Part shown: positions 45,996-56,401 of the stretch, one piece after another
How positions within the stretch are numbered: position 1 is the stretch's first letter
Layout of the letters: each line of letters opens with the position of its first letter
The notes under the pieces: generated by a model
What the model saw: only the letters and a program-made list of their open reading frames with translations
What the model was told of the DNA's origin: nothing
The model's database searches: none
Source: Motiliproteus sp.
GTDB lineage: Bacteria > Pseudomonadota > Gammaproteobacteria > Pseudomonadales > Balneatricaceae
Direction of reading: 5' to 3'
NCBI GenBank assembly: GCA_026196225.1
Contig: JAPHRD010000021.1
Location: forward strand, 44,711-108,710
Length of the DNA: 64,000 bases
Program-made: the position numbers and the translations under genes

Positions 45996-47465
45996 ATGAG
46001 TCTAACCCTTAACGACACTTCACTCCTTAAACATCAACTCTATATCGATGGCCAATGGAGAGACGGAGAAGCAGGCGAAACCTTTGCCGTACTTGACCCT
46101 GCCAGCGGCGATACGGTAGTTCATATGGCCAGCGGAGGCACCACTGAAACCCGAGCGGCAATTGAATGTGCCCATCAGGCCCTAGAAGGCTGGAAGAAAT
46201 TAACCGCTAAAAACCGAAGTCAACTACTACGCCGTTGGTACGACCTGATTATCGAAAACCAGGAAGACCTGGCCCTGATAATGACTGCCGAACAGGGCAA
46301 GCCGCTGGCCGAATCTCGAATGGAGATCCTCTACGGCGCCTCCTTTATCGAATGGTTTGCCGAGGAAGCAAAACGCGTTTACGGCGACGTGATCCCGACC
46401 GTCGCCCACGACCGCCGACTGATCACCATCAAACAACCGGTGGGCGTGGTTGCCGCCATTACTCCCTGGAATTTTCCCAGCGCCATGTTGACCCGAAAAG
46501 CAGGCCCCGCACTAGCAGTGGGATGCACCTGTGTACTAAAGCCCGCCGAAGAAACTCCATTGTCCGCCCTGGCGCTGGCTGAACTGGCCCACCGTGCTGG
46601 TATCCCCCCAGGTGTCCTGAATGTCGTGGTGGGCAAAGATCCGGTACAGATCGGCAATGAGCTCACCAGCAACCATAAGGTAGCGAAGGTAACCTTTACC
46701 GGGTCAACAGCTGTCGGCAAGCTCCTGATCAAACAAAGCGCAGAAAGCGTCAAAAAGGTCTCCATGGAACTGGGAGGCAACGCTCCGATCCTGGTGTTTG
46801 ATGATGCCGATATCGATAAGGCCGTCGATGGTGCTTTGGCTTCCAAATACCGCAACGCCGGCCAGACCTGCATCTGCGCTAACCGCATTCTGGTTCAGGA
46901 CGGTATCTACGATCAATTCGTGGAAAAGTTCTGCGCTAAGGTGGAAACCTTTCAACTGGGTAACGGTCTAGACCAAGGCGTGACCATAGGCCCAATGATC
47001 AACAGCCGCGCCGTAGCCAATGTCACCTCCCTGGTGGAGGATGCGCTGGCCAAAGGCGCTAAAGCGCCCACCGGGGCGAAAAACTCTGAACTCGGTGCCT
47101 GTTTTTATCAGCCAACGGTACTGACCGACGTTACAGCCGATATGCGTGTTTTTAACGAGGAGATTTTTGGCCCGGTGGCTCCGGTGTTTCGTTTCAGCGA
47201 CGAGGCGGAAGCGATCGCCATGGCCAATGATACCGAGTACGGATTGGCCGCTTACCTCTACAGCCAGGACATGGGCAGGATTTGGCGAGCAAGCGAAGCG
47301 CTAGAGTACGGCATGGTGGGCTGCAACGAAGTAGCCATCACCAGCGAGGTGATCCCGTTTGGCGGTATCAAGCAGTCAGGGCTGGGTCGAGAAGGTTCCA
47401 AATATGGCGCCGATGAGTATCTGGAAATAAAGTATATTTGCATGGGCGGCCTTGATAGCTTGTGA
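45996..47465 (+). CDS. gabD: succinate-semialdehyde dehydrogenase
   Basis: The enzyme oxidises succinate semialdehyde to succinate with NAD(P)+. From ATG 45996 (GGAG upstream) the 489-residue product has ITPWNFPSAMLTRK, the Glu base in MELGGNAP and the nucleophile Cys in NAGQTCICANR, with the GabD-type pattern FEEW-like FIEWFAEEAKRVYGD. No gabT is adjacent, so 4-aminobutyrate use is not certain; other aldehydes are possible. It lies alone before the TPR gene. Confidence 0.9.
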   Translation: MSLTLNDTSLLKHQLYIDGQWRDGEAGETFAVLDPASGDTVVHMASGGTTETRAAIECAHQALEGWKKLTAKNRSQLLRRWYDLIIENQEDLALIMTAEQGKPLAESRMEILYGASFIEWFAEEAKRVYGDVIPTVAHDRRLITIKQPVGVVAAITPWNFPSAMLTRKAGPALAVGCTCVLKPAEETPLSALALAELAHRAGIPPGVLNVVVGKDPVQIGNELTSNHKVAKVTFTGSTAVGKLLIKQSAESVKKVSMELGGNAPILVFDDADIDKAVDGALASKYRNAGQTCICANRILVQDGIYDQFVEKFCAKVETFQLGNGLDQGVTIGPMINSRAVANVTSLVEDALAKGAKAPTGAKNSELGACFYQPTVLTDVTADMRVFNEEIFGPVAPVFRFSDEAEAIAMANDTEYGLAAYLYSQDMGRIWRASEALEYGMVGCNEVAITSEVIPFGGIKQSGLGREGSKYGADEYLEIKYICMGGLDSL

Positions 47466-47525
47466 TAGAAACAATTCGCGGCTGTCAGTCTCAGGGAATA
47501 CAAACGATAACAACTAGGGAAAAAA

Positions 47526-50273
47526 ATGAACAATCTTTGTCGTCAAACATTATGCCAACTAATGCTGGCGATGTTGTTTAGCTCCTCAGCAGTCATGGCC
47601 TCAGATCTTTACCAAGAGGCTAAAAATTATCATGATAACGGCGATACTGCAGCAGCCGTTATTCAACTGAAAAATCTGTTACAGCAATCACCCGACCACC
47701 AGCAAGGCCGCTCACTGCTGGGGCAATTAATGGTAGAGCAAAAACAGTATGGCGCTGCCCAAAAAGAACTACACCGGGCACTATCCTTAGGTGCGGATAA
47801 AACCAAACTCTTGCCCCTATTGGTGGAAAGTCAATTACAACAGGGGAAAGTGGATCTGGCCCTAGAAACCATTGAAACCCGCTGGGATCAAACACTGCTA
47901 CCATCACAGCGCTGGAATATGCTGGGACACGCCTACATCGGCTTGAAAAAACTGACCGATGCAGAAAACGCCTTTTACCAATCACTGCAAGTTAAAAACA
48001 ACCCTAAAGCCACCTATGGTTTAGCCTTGATAGCCCGCCTGCGGGGTTCAATGGAGGAAGCCCTAGGCACTCTAGAATCCGTTATCGACGCCCCTGAAAT
48101 CCGCTTGGAAGCCTATTCCTTAAAAGCAAACTTGTTACTAGAACTAAAACGTGCTCAAGAAGCCGTGGATATTCTTGATACCCTGATCAGCGAAGATAAG
48201 AGTCGCATTGCTCTGTTGATTCCCCGAGCCCGTGGCTATATTTTGCTTGGTCAATTCGACAAGGCTAAAACAGATATCGTCGCTCTTCCTACTAACGTTC
48301 AGGAAGCTCCTCGGGTTCTATTGCTGTCAGCTTTGATTGCTATGGGTGAGCAAAAGTATGAGCAGGCCTATAACTACGCTTCAGCTATTTTACAGATGGC
48401 CCCCAACAGCCCTCGCGCCTTGTTGATCGCTGGTAGTTCGCGCTATATTTCCAAAGACTACCCTGATGCTCTAACCCATCTTAAAGAGTATGTTGCCTTG
48501 GTACCGAGGGATCCCAACGGTCGCCGTATCTTGGCGGCCACCCAACAGAGTCTAAAGCAATCCAGCGCCGCATTGGAAACCCTGCAACCCATGTTGCAGC
48601 AGTCAAACGTTGATCCCAGAGCTGCCGCCATAGCCGGCTACGCCCACATCTCTCTTGGTGACTGGGAGAAAGGCCAGGAGCTGCTGGCCTCGGCTTTAGA
48701 AAAACAACCAGAGCTTTCCAAGCTTCAAAATCAGCTGGTGCTGAGCCAGATTATGTCTGGCCGGGGTGACACCGCACTGGAATCCATCGAGAGTGGCAAC
48801 AGTCATGACTTTCAGAGCGACTCCCTGAAAGTTATCGCTTATATACAACAGCAAAAATTTGATCAAGCTAAAAACTTTATCGAGCAGCGAAAGCAGGAGC
48901 AGCCAAAGGAGCCCTCTTATCATATTCTCGATGCCATGTTATATATCCGCCAAGGAGATATGAAAAACGCTCGGAAAAGCTATGAGCACGCTTTGGAAAT
49001 TGACAATCAATTTATTCCCGCCCTGCTGGCATCAGCCCGTCTGGATCTTCAAGAAAAAAACTACGAGAAGGCCAATGGGCGGTATAAGCAGGTATTGGCT
49101 ATTGATGACAATTCTCTCGCTGCCTTGCTTGGGTACGCTAAAATAGCCGAGCTCCAGAACGATGAGACGGGCATGCTGAGGTGGTTGTCTGAAGCCCGAG
49201 ATAAACATCCCAACAGCCTCCAACCCGTAGCCTCTATTGTGCGCTACCACGTTGCCAAGAAAGAACTCAAGAAAGCCCGAAATATTGCTCATGCGTTCCA
49301 GCTAGACCATCCAGAGATGCCAGAAGCAAAGGTCATTTATATCAGCACATTGAAAGCCTCGGGTAAGTTTAACGAAGCCGAAAAGCTGGTTGATCCATTA
49401 TTAAACCTTTATCCTGGTCGAGACCTTTACCAGCGTCTCAAGGCTGAACTGCTAAGAGATTCTAAAAATCCAAAGGAAGCTTTAGAGTACTCCAAAAAGG
49501 CGCTGGAAATAAAACCAGAGAATCCTCAAAACCAACTTCTGCACATCGACCTGCTGCTGTTAACAGGCGGCATCGAAGCCGCTGCACCGCTAGCAGAGAA
49601 ACTCTGGGCACAAAGCCAGCATCCCGCTTCTGCACGAATGCTAGGACTGGTGAGGCTGGCCCAGCGTCAACCTTCCGAAGCAGTTAAACTGCTTGAGATT
49701 GCTTCCGAATCCAGTACCGACGCCCTGTTAACCAGCGCACTTTCAAACGCTTACCAGCAGAATAATGAAGCACCAAAAGCGATAGCATTGTTGAACAAAT
49801 GGCTTGAGCAGCAGCCCGACGACTATAGAACACGCTTCCTACTAGCCACAACCTACCAAGTTCACGGCTACTATCCGGAAGCGATTCAAGAGTATGAACA
49901 ACTCAGAGACCAACAGCCTAAAAACCCCGTCACCTGGAATAACCTTGCCTGGCTCTACCAGAAGAGCAACGACAAACGTAGCCTAGACCATGCTCGAGAG
50001 GCCCTACGCCTGGCTCCGGAGCGCCCAGACATCAAAGATACGCTTGGATGGATACTGCTGGATTATGGCGAGGTGGATGAAGCCATATCCCTACTTCGGG
50101 ACGCCGCTAAAGGACTTCCCCAAATGGACGAGGTGCAATACCACCTAGCAGTAGCGCTGGTTAAAAAAGGCCTCCATCAGGACGCACGCAAGATCCTCGA
50201 CACCCTGAGCAAAGGCAAAGGCTCCTTCAAGAAAGATGCCCAGTCACTACTCAATCAGATCGCGGCCAAATAA
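47526..50273 (+). CDS. PrsT-like TPR-repeat protein
   Basis: The 915-residue protein has a signal peptide (cleaved near AVMAS) and then nothing but tetratricopeptide repeats, with recurrent pairs such as ALEIDNQFIPALLASARLD and ALEIKPENPQNQLLHIDLL. Length and layout match the PEP-CTERM-system TPR protein PrsT. It lacks the lipobox of the usual PrsT, so it is probably soluble in the periplasm. It could serve the VPLPA-CTERM protein of 25272, or scaffold an exopolysaccharide complex. No exosortase or polysaccharide genes are adjacent. Confidence 0.72.
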   Translation: MNNLCRQTLCQLMLAMLFSSSAVMASDLYQEAKNYHDNGDTAAAVIQLKNLLQQSPDHQQGRSLLGQLMVEQKQYGAAQKELHRALSLGADKTKLLPLLVESQLQQGKVDLALETIETRWDQTLLPSQRWNMLGHAYIGLKKLTDAENAFYQSLQVKNNPKATYGLALIARLRGSMEEALGTLESVIDAPEIRLEAYSLKANLLLELKRAQEAVDILDTLISEDKSRIALLIPRARGYILLGQFDKAKTDIVALPTNVQEAPRVLLLSALIAMGEQKYEQAYNYASAILQMAPNSPRALLIAGSSRYISKDYPDALTHLKEYVALVPRDPNGRRILAATQQSLKQSSAALETLQPMLQQSNVDPRAAAIAGYAHISLGDWEKGQELLASALEKQPELSKLQNQLVLSQIMSGRGDTALESIESGNSHDFQSDSLKVIAYIQQQKFDQAKNFIEQRKQEQPKEPSYHILDAMLYIRQGDMKNARKSYEHALEIDNQFIPALLASARLDLQEKNYEKANGRYKQVLAIDDNSLAALLGYAKIAELQNDETGMLRWLSEARDKHPNSLQPVASIVRYHVAKKELKKARNIAHAFQLDHPEMPEAKVIYISTLKASGKFNEAEKLVDPLLNLYPGRDLYQRLKAELLRDSKNPKEALEYSKKALEIKPENPQNQLLHIDLLLLTGGIEAAAPLAEKLWAQSQHPASARMLGLVRLAQRQPSEAVKLLEIASESSTDALLTSALSNAYQQNNEAPKAIALLNKWLEQQPDDYRTRFLLATTYQVHGYYPEAIQEYEQLRDQQPKNPVTWNNLAWLYQKSNDKRSLDHAREALRLAPERPDIKDTLGWILLDYGEVDEAISLLRDAAKGLPQMDEVQYHLAVALVKKGLHQDARKILDTLSKGKGSFKKDAQSLLNQIAAK

Positions 50274-50292
50274 TCCGCCGCAGTTCCACCTG

Positions 50293-50318
50293 CCCCGGTC
50301 TGGCCGCCCAGTCCGGGG
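50293..50318 (+). terminator. GC hairpin after the TPR gene
   Basis: CCCCGG-T-CTGG pairs with CCAG-T-CCGGGG around a CCGC loop, 20 bp after the stop. It is very stable but no T tract follows, so it is a terminator or mRNA-stabilising hairpin. Confidence 0.55.
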
Positions 50319-50554
50319 GACAATCCCGCCCTCTTACCTCCTCTATCACCCCATCCGCTAAAACACCTCACAATCGAGCATTTCAGAAAACCAGTAATTG
50401 CCACTACACCTTGCGCGCTGCAACAGTTTTTATTTCTAGATAAATATTTAAATACAGCTTATTTGACCGTATTAATTAAAATTAAAGAAACATATTCTCG
50501 CCACATCGATATAGCATAGAAAATATACAAACTCAGAAAAACAGGAGAATAATA

Positions 50555-51673
50555 ATGCTTATCGGTGTACCAAAAGAGATTAAGAATCACGAGTATCGTA
50601 TCGGTATGACCCCTGCTGGCGTACGGGAACTAGCGGCCCAGGGTCATCAGGTAATGATTCAGGAAAACGGCGGCAAGGCTATTGGCCTCACCGATGAGAT
50701 GTATCAAGCTGCTGGTGCAGAGATCGTTGCTACCGCCGAAGAGATCTTCGAGCGTGCCGAGATGATCGTTAAAGTCAAGGAACCTCAACCCGATGAGTGT
50801 CGCATGCTACGCAAGGATCAGCTGCTCTTTACCTATCTGCACTTGGCTCCAGATCCCACTCAAACCGAACTTCTGATCGAATCAAAATCTATCGCCATCG
50901 CCTACGAAACTGTAACTGACGACAAGGGCACATTGCCTCTGCTGGCTCCTATGAGTGAAGTCGCCGGTCGTATGTCCATTCAGGCCGGCGCTCACGCCCT
51001 GGAAAAAGCTCAAGGCGGTAACGGTGTTCTGATGGGGGGCGTTCCCGGTGTTGCTCCAGCCAATGTTGTCGTTATCGGCGGCGGTGTTGTAGGTGTCAAT
51101 GCGGCACGTATGGCTTTAGGTATGGGTGCCAGCGTCACAATTCTGGACCGTTCTCTGAACCGACTGAAAGAGCTGGACAATCTGTACGGACCTGGCTTGA
51201 AAACACTGTACTCCACTGCTGACGCGCTGGAAGAATGTGTAGCCAACGCTGACTTAGTCGTCGGCGCGGTATTGATCCCGGGCGCGGCGGCTCCCAAGCT
51301 GGTGACCCGCGAAATGCTCGGAAAGATGAAGCCTGGCGCAGTATTGGTGGATGTTGCCATCGACCAGGGCGGTTGCTTCGAGACCTCCAAGGCCACTACC
51401 CATCAAGAGCCTACCTATGAAGTAGATGGCGTCGTTCACTACTGTGTAGCAAACATGCCCGGTGGCGTAGCTCGCACCTCTACCTTCGCGCTGACCAATG
51501 CGACTTTGCCTTACGTTATCGAGCTGGCTAACAAAGGTTACAAGCAAGCATTGCTGGACAATCAACACCTGCGCAACGGTCTCAACGTCCACTGCGGCCA
51601 GGTAACTTACGAAGCAGTAGCCCGTGACCTTGGCTACAACTTTGTTTCCGCTGAAGAGATTCTGCAGGCTTAA
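50555..51673 (+). CDS. ald: alanine dehydrogenase, copy 1
   Basis: The NAD enzyme interconverts L-alanine with pyruvate and ammonia. The 372-residue protein has the Lys (K75 in IVKVKEPQ) and His (H96 in YLHLAPDP) residues of the active site and the Rossmann motif [25 protein letters not shown] precedes the ATG. It is monocistronic with a strong terminator. A second ald copy is at 55289. Confidence 0.92.
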   Translation: MLIGVPKEIKNHEYRIGMTPAGVRELAAQGHQVMIQENGGKAIGLTDEMYQAAGAEIVATAEEIFERAEMIVKVKEPQPDECRMLRKDQLLFTYLHLAPDPTQTELLIESKSIAIAYETVTDDKGTLPLLAPMSEVAGRMSIQAGAHALEKAQGGNGVLMGGVPGVAPANVVVIGGGVVGVNAARMALGMGASVTILDRSLNRLKELDNLYGPGLKTLYSTADALEECVANADLVVGAVLIPGAAAPKLVTREMLGKMKPGAVLVDVAIDQGGCFETSKATTHQEPTYEVDGVVHYCVANMPGGVARTSTFALTNATLPYVIELANKGYKQALLDNQHLRNGLNVHCGQVTYEAVARDLGYNFVSAEEILQA

Positions 51674-51696
51674 CCTCCTGACAGAACATTCTTAAA

Positions 51697-51730
51697 AATA
51701 AAAAGGAGCGCTGAAGCGCTCCTTTTTATT
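51697..51730. terminator. intrinsic terminator after ald
   Basis: AATAAAAAGGAGCGC-TGAA-GCGCTCCTTTTTATT forms a near-perfect hairpin with a UUCG-class TGAA loop and T tract. The A tract makes it work for the convergent channel gene too. Confidence 0.92.
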
Positions 51731-51772
51731 GCAGTAGTCTTTAACTACCAAACATAGCGAATTAGCTTTTCC

Positions 51773-52573
51773 CTAAGACTGAGCTTTTATCAAGGTTTTC
51801 AACTCTTCAATCTGCCGAGAGAGATCTTCGATAGTGGGCTTCCCTTCCAGTGCCTCCGCCTCTTCACGCTCTTTGGCATGCTCGTCTTCAAGCACACTGA
51901 CAACGATACCAATCACCATATTGAGGAAGGCAAAAGCGGTCAAAAAGATAAAGGTCAGGTAATAGATCCAGCTGAAGGAATAAACCGCCATGGTTTCGTA
52001 CATCACATCGGTCCAGTCTTCAAAGGTCATCACCCGGAACAGCGTCAACATGGAAATAGCGATATCCCCCCAAAGCTCCGGATTGATCTTGTAAAAGATG
52101 GTGCTACCGATGGCTGCGTAAATATAAAAGATGATGAACATCAGCAGCACCACGTAACCCAACTGCGGTAATGCCTTCAATAGCGAATTAAGCAATAGCC
52201 GTAACTCTGGAACGATAGAGATCATCCGCAGCACCCGGAAGATCCTCACCAGACGCCCCACAAAGGCTAACTCGCTATCTTCAATAGGAATCAGACTCAC
52301 CACCACAATCAGGGTATCGAAGATGTTCCAGGCCTTGGTAAAGAACAAACGTTTCTGCTCTTCGGCCAGATAACGGACAACAATCTCAAACAGGAAAATA
52401 AAAGTGATTAACCAATCCAGATATTTAATCACCTCAATAACGCGCGAAGGAATAGAATAGGTTTTGGCACCGATTAACAATGCCGACAAGATAATCACCG
52501 CAACTACAAAGAGTTCGAACATTTTGTTATTGCGAAGATTTAGAGAGAACTGCTGTAAAGACTGGATATTCAT
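51773..52573 (-). CDS. BacNav-type voltage-gated cation channel
   Basis: The 266-residue protein is a single-domain, six-helix channel. S4 has Arg at every third position (RLVRIFRVLRMISIV), and the pore loop is RVMTFEDWTDVMYE. BacNav sodium channels usually have TLESW in the filter; here it is TFEDW, with an extra acidic residue that in engineered channels favours calcium. The C-terminus is a coiled coil (SRQIEELKTLIK) for tetramer assembly. The ion is not settled. Confidence 0.87.
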   Translation of the reverse strand: MNIQSLQQFSLNLRNNKMFELFVVAVIILSALLIGAKTYSIPSRVIEVIKYLDWLITFIFLFEIVVRYLAEEQKRLFFTKAWNIFDTLIVVVSLIPIEDSELAFVGRLVRIFRVLRMISIVPELRLLLNSLLKALPQLGYVVLLMFIIFYIYAAIGSTIFYKINPELWGDIAISMLTLFRVMTFEDWTDVMYETMAVYSFSWIYYLTFIFLTAFAFLNMVIGIVVSVLEDEHAKEREEAEALEGKPTIEDLSRQIEELKTLIKAQS

Positions 52574-52936
52574 GATGCTTTGCTATCGGTTACAGTTTTA
52601 TCGGTAAATGGAAGACGCCGGCGATTTCTTTTCTAGACCAGCGAGATCGACGACTACTATTCAGCCGCCAGTAAAACGCGCTATTTTGGCATAGCCCTGA
52701 CGCTATTGGGAACCGCAATGAGGGGATATTACACCAAGGTGTGATTCTGAAAACGATACCTAGCAACCGACAGACTATCTAAGTCAAAAAGATCTTTATC
52801 CATCCGGGTCATAGTTCATTCACATCAATTGCTTAGGATTTAGCAAGCACTTTGGGTAAGCTACCCCTAGCCAGATAAACCATTCTGCGCCAAAATGGTT
52901 ACACTCGTCCAAGTCGCGTATTAGAAGGGCAACTAC
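52574..52936. other. intergenic region
   Basis: No gene, RNA or repeat is recognised in this stretch between the divergent channel gene and the orphan ORF. It includes the promoters of both. Confidence 0.4.
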
Positions 52937-53308
52937 ATGTTTATCAAAGTCAAAAAGAACTGTGGCATTCTGATGGAACACAATGGCATGGAAAAAGGTA
53001 TGGTCATACCAGTCACCAGCCATTTTCTTCTGAACCTGAGCGAAGTTGCGGAGATCTCGTTCTACACCATCAAAGAAGATAAGATCCGTGAAAATGTGGA
53101 TCACGGAAAAATCACTATTCCAAAGAGCACTCGGGTCATTCACCTTACCATGAGCTACCGCTACTCCAGCTATCAGGAAGATCAGCCCGGGCTGGCAAAC
53201 CGGATGGTCAACCAGCGTGCTTATTACAAGCTGTTTTTCCTACCGGAATGTCCGGGCGAGTACGAAATCCTGCGCACTCACATCGAGCGCCAGGTTTGCA
53301 ATATCTAA
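52937..53308 (+). CDS. hypothetical protein (123 aa)
   Basis: I do not recognise this protein. It has a basic N-terminus, a beta-rich middle (VPVTSHFLLNLSEVAEISFYTI-like alternation) and a C-terminal HIERQVCNI with one Cys. AGAAGGG precedes the ATG. A hairpin follows (53338-53367) before phaC, so it may be partly co-transcribed with it. No signal peptide or membrane helix. Confidence 0.5.
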   Translation: MFIKVKKNCGILMEHNGMEKGMVIPVTSHFLLNLSEVAEISFYTIKEDKIRENVDHGKITIPKSTRVIHLTMSYRYSSYQEDQPGLANRMVNQRAYYKLFFLPECPGEYEILRTHIERQVCNI

Positions 53309-53337
53309 GCTGATATTAACAACCTGCCCAGGTTGTA

Positions 53338-53367
53338 CAGGCAGCCTGCCCCGATGCGGGCTGTCTG
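53338..53367 (+). terminator. hairpin between the orphan ORF and phaC
   Basis: CAGGCAG and CCCG on the left arm pair with CGGG and CTGTCTG on the right (one G-T pair, a small bulge). No T tract follows. A weak terminator or attenuator is possible. Confidence 0.35.
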
Positions 53368-53429
53368 ATAAGAGCAATAGCAGATAATGCTCTCGGGCAA
53401 ACAACTGATCGTTAATGGGAGTGACCATC

Positions 53430-55292
53430 ATGAAACCGGCTGAACCCGCAAACCCATCTCCGCTATCCAGCGCCTCCCCTAATTCTGTATATATTCCCAG
53501 CGCTAAACAGTTGCTGGCTCTGTCCGGCATAACACCGGCTGACAACCCCTTGGACTTTAAAACCGCCATTCACTGGAAAAGTGATCTCAGCGCGCTATGG
53601 CTGCAAGGGGTTTACCATTGGCAACGTTTATGTGATGACGCCGAACACTCGCCTTGGCTCCCTAGCACGTGGGGGCATTGGGCCAAGCTCAGTCAGCAGT
53701 GGGCCGATCAATGCCTGCTTGCACCGATCCGCCAACAACTTCAACAGGCCGCTCACAATGCCACCCAGCCAGATATGTTTCGGCTACAAAATGACGAGAT
53801 CGAACGTCGCTACGCTAATCTACTGAAGCAGCTCTGTGAACTGTGCATGGAACAAGGACAGTTTTCCACCTCATCTGCAAAACGAGTTTTTTCTGACGCC
53901 ACCCGCTCTATGCAGTTACTGCAGGTGATTTTCCAACTGACCCTATTGGAACAAAATTACAATTCCTTGGGATTAACACGACTAACCGCCCTAAAGGAGC
54001 TCTACAAAACACTGTTGATGGTCATCACAGCTTCACCACTGGACCATCCCCATCCCTATCGCCGTTACACGGCGGAAGGAGAACCCAAAGATAGTTTCGA
54101 AGACTATCTAGAAACAGCCCGTCAGCGGTTTCAATGCCTGCTGCAAGCAGACGCTTTCGATCTGGTACTTTTCTCCGAACAACCCTGTGGCAAGATTGGC
54201 TGTCGCGACTATCAATTAGTTACTCCCTCGGATGCGGATTCTGATCTACACGGCGTCCGTTTAAGGTACTACCCGGCTCAATCCAACAACCAGGACAGCC
54301 CCAACACCAATGCAGTGCTCTACCTCAACAGCCCGCTGATTAACCAGCCTGAAATCTATGACCTAGCACCCGGTAAGTCGGTCGTTGAAGGAATGACCGA
54401 TGCCGGTTTCGATGTCTATCTGGTGGATTACAGTAACGCTGACGGGGGCAGTAACAAGCTGGGGCTGGATTTCTTTGGCAAAGTGGTACACGACCACTTT
54501 ATCTCCGAAGTGAAACGCCGGCACCCTGAGCAGCCGCTTCATATGATGGGCTATTGCATGGGCGGCACCCTGATCCTTCCTTATCTCGCTCGGCGAGCTG
54601 AGGAACGGGAAAAGCAGGGATTGGACATGGACATTCAAAAGGTGTTGCTGATGGCAACTCCGGTTCGTTTCGACGATGAATCCAGCGGTCATAAGCCCAT
54701 GCGCGATCTGATCCGTACCTGGTATGACCCAGATATGCTCAAGGATCTATTGGGCGATGAAAAGGTCCCGCCACAACTGATCGAATCAGGCATGAACCAA
54801 ATCCAGCCTGGGGTTCGCTACACCGTGACCAAAGGCTTCTTTGAACGAGCGAATAATCTGCAGTCTATTCGCGACGCAGCTCCATTTCTAAATTGGCTCA
54901 ACCATGGTACCAGCTTCCCAGCCCAAGCCCATCGACAATGGATCGCCAATCTATTTATGGGCAACCAACTTTGGCAAGGAAAGTATTGCCTGCCCTCCAC
55001 GGTGGAGCAGCTGGATGGTCAACCGGTGGATATGAAAGCGCTAAAACGGGGTCAGGTAGAGATTATGGATTACCGTGGCGAACGGGACCCCATCTCCCCC
55101 ATCGGCTCCTGTGTCGCCAGCGAGACTTGGGGTTGCAACGGCCATCGTCGCGCAAAGACTACCGGCCTTAACCGTACCATTGAAAAGAATATCGGCCATA
55201 TCTTTGTCGTCAGCCACAAACATCTAAGCGACTATCTGGAGATCGCCGTCGACTTCTATCGCGATCAAAACCAGCCAAAGCTAAACGATTAA
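53430..55292 (+). CDS. phaC: polyhydroxyalkanoate synthase-like alpha/beta hydrolase
   Basis: From ATG 53430 (GGGAG upstream) the product has 620 residues. The catalytic core has the PHA-synthase lipase-like box GYCMGG with nucleophile Cys (about C376), DYRGERDPI with the Asp, and NIGHIFVVS with the His. It should polymerise hydroxyacyl-CoA to PHA. The length fits class I but the YCMGG box is more class III-like, so class is open. No phaA, phaB or phasin gene is in the window. The stop overlaps ald copy 2 by 4 bp. Confidence 0.82.
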   Translation: MKPAEPANPSPLSSASPNSVYIPSAKQLLALSGITPADNPLDFKTAIHWKSDLSALWLQGVYHWQRLCDDAEHSPWLPSTWGHWAKLSQQWADQCLLAPIRQQLQQAAHNATQPDMFRLQNDEIERRYANLLKQLCELCMEQGQFSTSSAKRVFSDATRSMQLLQVIFQLTLLEQNYNSLGLTRLTALKELYKTLLMVITASPLDHPHPYRRYTAEGEPKDSFEDYLETARQRFQCLLQADAFDLVLFSEQPCGKIGCRDYQLVTPSDADSDLHGVRLRYYPAQSNNQDSPNTNAVLYLNSPLINQPEIYDLAPGKSVVEGMTDAGFDVYLVDYSNADGGSNKLGLDFFGKVVHDHFISEVKRRHPEQPLHMMGYCMGGTLILPYLARRAEEREKQGLDMDIQKVLLMATPVRFDDESSGHKPMRDLIRTWYDPDMLKDLLGDEKVPPQLIESGMNQIQPGVRYTVTKGFFERANNLQSIRDAAPFLNWLNHGTSFPAQAHRQWIANLFMGNQLWQGKYCLPSTVEQLDGQPVDMKALKRGQVEIMDYRGERDPISPIGSCVASETWGCNGHRRAKTTGLNRTIEKNIGHIFVVSHKHLSDYLEIAVDFYRDQNQPKLND

Positions 55293-56401
55293 AGAACCTC
55301 ACCGGGCTCCCTGAATGGATAACCAAGGGAATCTGCAACTCCTGGGTGGGTAATCTCACCCCCGTAGACGTTGAGCCCCGCTCGCAAATATGGATCGCTC
55401 TTCAGTGCTGTTTTGACGCCCTTATCCGCCAGCGCTAAAACGTAGGGTAAGGTTGCGTTGGTCAACGCCAAGGTTGAAGTACGGGCCAAAGCCCCAGGCA
55501 TATTGGCAACACAATAGTGGACTACCCCCTCCTCCACAAAGGTCGGATCGGCATGGGTAGTGGGTCGTGTGGTTTCAAAACATCCGCCTTGATCCACCGA
55601 GACATCAACCACCACAGCACCATCTTTCATCTGCTTTAACAGTTCCCGCGTTACCAATTTCGGCGCTGCGGCCCCCGGTATCAATACCGCCCCCACCACC
55701 AGATCTGCTTCAAACACCAACCCCTCAACCACTTCATTGGTGGCGTAACAGGTTTTAAGATGAGGACCATAAATCCCATCCAACTCTTTAAGGCGCTCGA
55801 TACTGCGATCGACGATGGTGACATCGGCACCCAACCCCAGAGCCATTCTGGCAGCGTTAATGCCCACAACTCCGCCACCCAGTACCACCACCCTGCCCGG
55901 TGCCACTCCGGGGACGCCGCCCAACAGCGTACCGCTACCTCCTTGGGAGATCTCCAAACAATGAGCCCCGGCCTGAATTGACATCCGCCCGGCCACCTCA
56001 CTCATGGGAGCCAACAGCGGTAATCGTCCATGGGCGTCGGTTACGGTCTCATAGGCGATGGCTGTGCAGCCACTTTCCACCAGGCCCTTTGTCTGATCAG
56101 GATCAGGAGCCAGGTGCAGATAAGTAAACAAGCACTGATCCGCCTTTAAACGTTGGTACTCCTCCCGTTGCGGCTCCTTGACCTTAACGATCAGTTGCCC
56201 CCAGTCGAACAGCGCTTCTACCAAGGCCTCTATATCCGCTCCGGCGCGGCGATAATCCTGATCGGAAAAACCGATTTCAGCACCCGCATCCTGTTGAACA
56301 AGCACCTCGTGACCATGGCTAACCAGTTCACGCACGCCAGCTGGAGTCAAACCAACGCGGTATTCGTGCACCTTGATCTCTTTGGGAATCGCGATACGCA
56401 T
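55289..56401 (-). CDS. ald: alanine dehydrogenase, copy 2
   Basis: The 370-residue product from ATG 56401 has the same framework as the copy at 50555 ([47 protein letters not shown]) but clearly diverged, so it is an old paralogue. The active-site Lys (IVKVKEPQ) and His are kept. The frame open upstream to 56473 is not family-like. Convergent with phaC by a 4-bp overlap. Confidence 0.9.
   Translation of the reverse strand: MRIAIPKEIKVHEYRVGLTPAGVRELVSHGHEVLVQQDAGAEIGFSDQDYRRAGADIEALVEALFDWGQLIVKVKEPQREEYQRLKADQCLFTYLHLAPDPDQTKGLVESGCTAIAYETVTDAHGRLPLLAPMSEVAGRMSIQAGAHCLEISQGGSGTLLGGVPGVAPGRVVVLGGGVVGINAARMALGLGADVTIVDRSIERLKELDGIYGPHLKTCYATNEVVEGLVFEADLVVGAVLIPGAAAPKLVTRELLKQMKDGAVVVDVSVDQGGCFETTRPTTHADPTFVEEGVVHYCVANMPGALARTSTLALTNATLPYVLALADKGVKTALKSDPYLRAGLNVYGGEITHPGVADSLGYPFREPGEVL

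Noticed and set aside
46379..46888. 169-codon frame antisense to gabD
   Set aside because: It is fully opposite the NAD-binding domain of a clear aldehyde dehydrogenase and has shadow-type composition.
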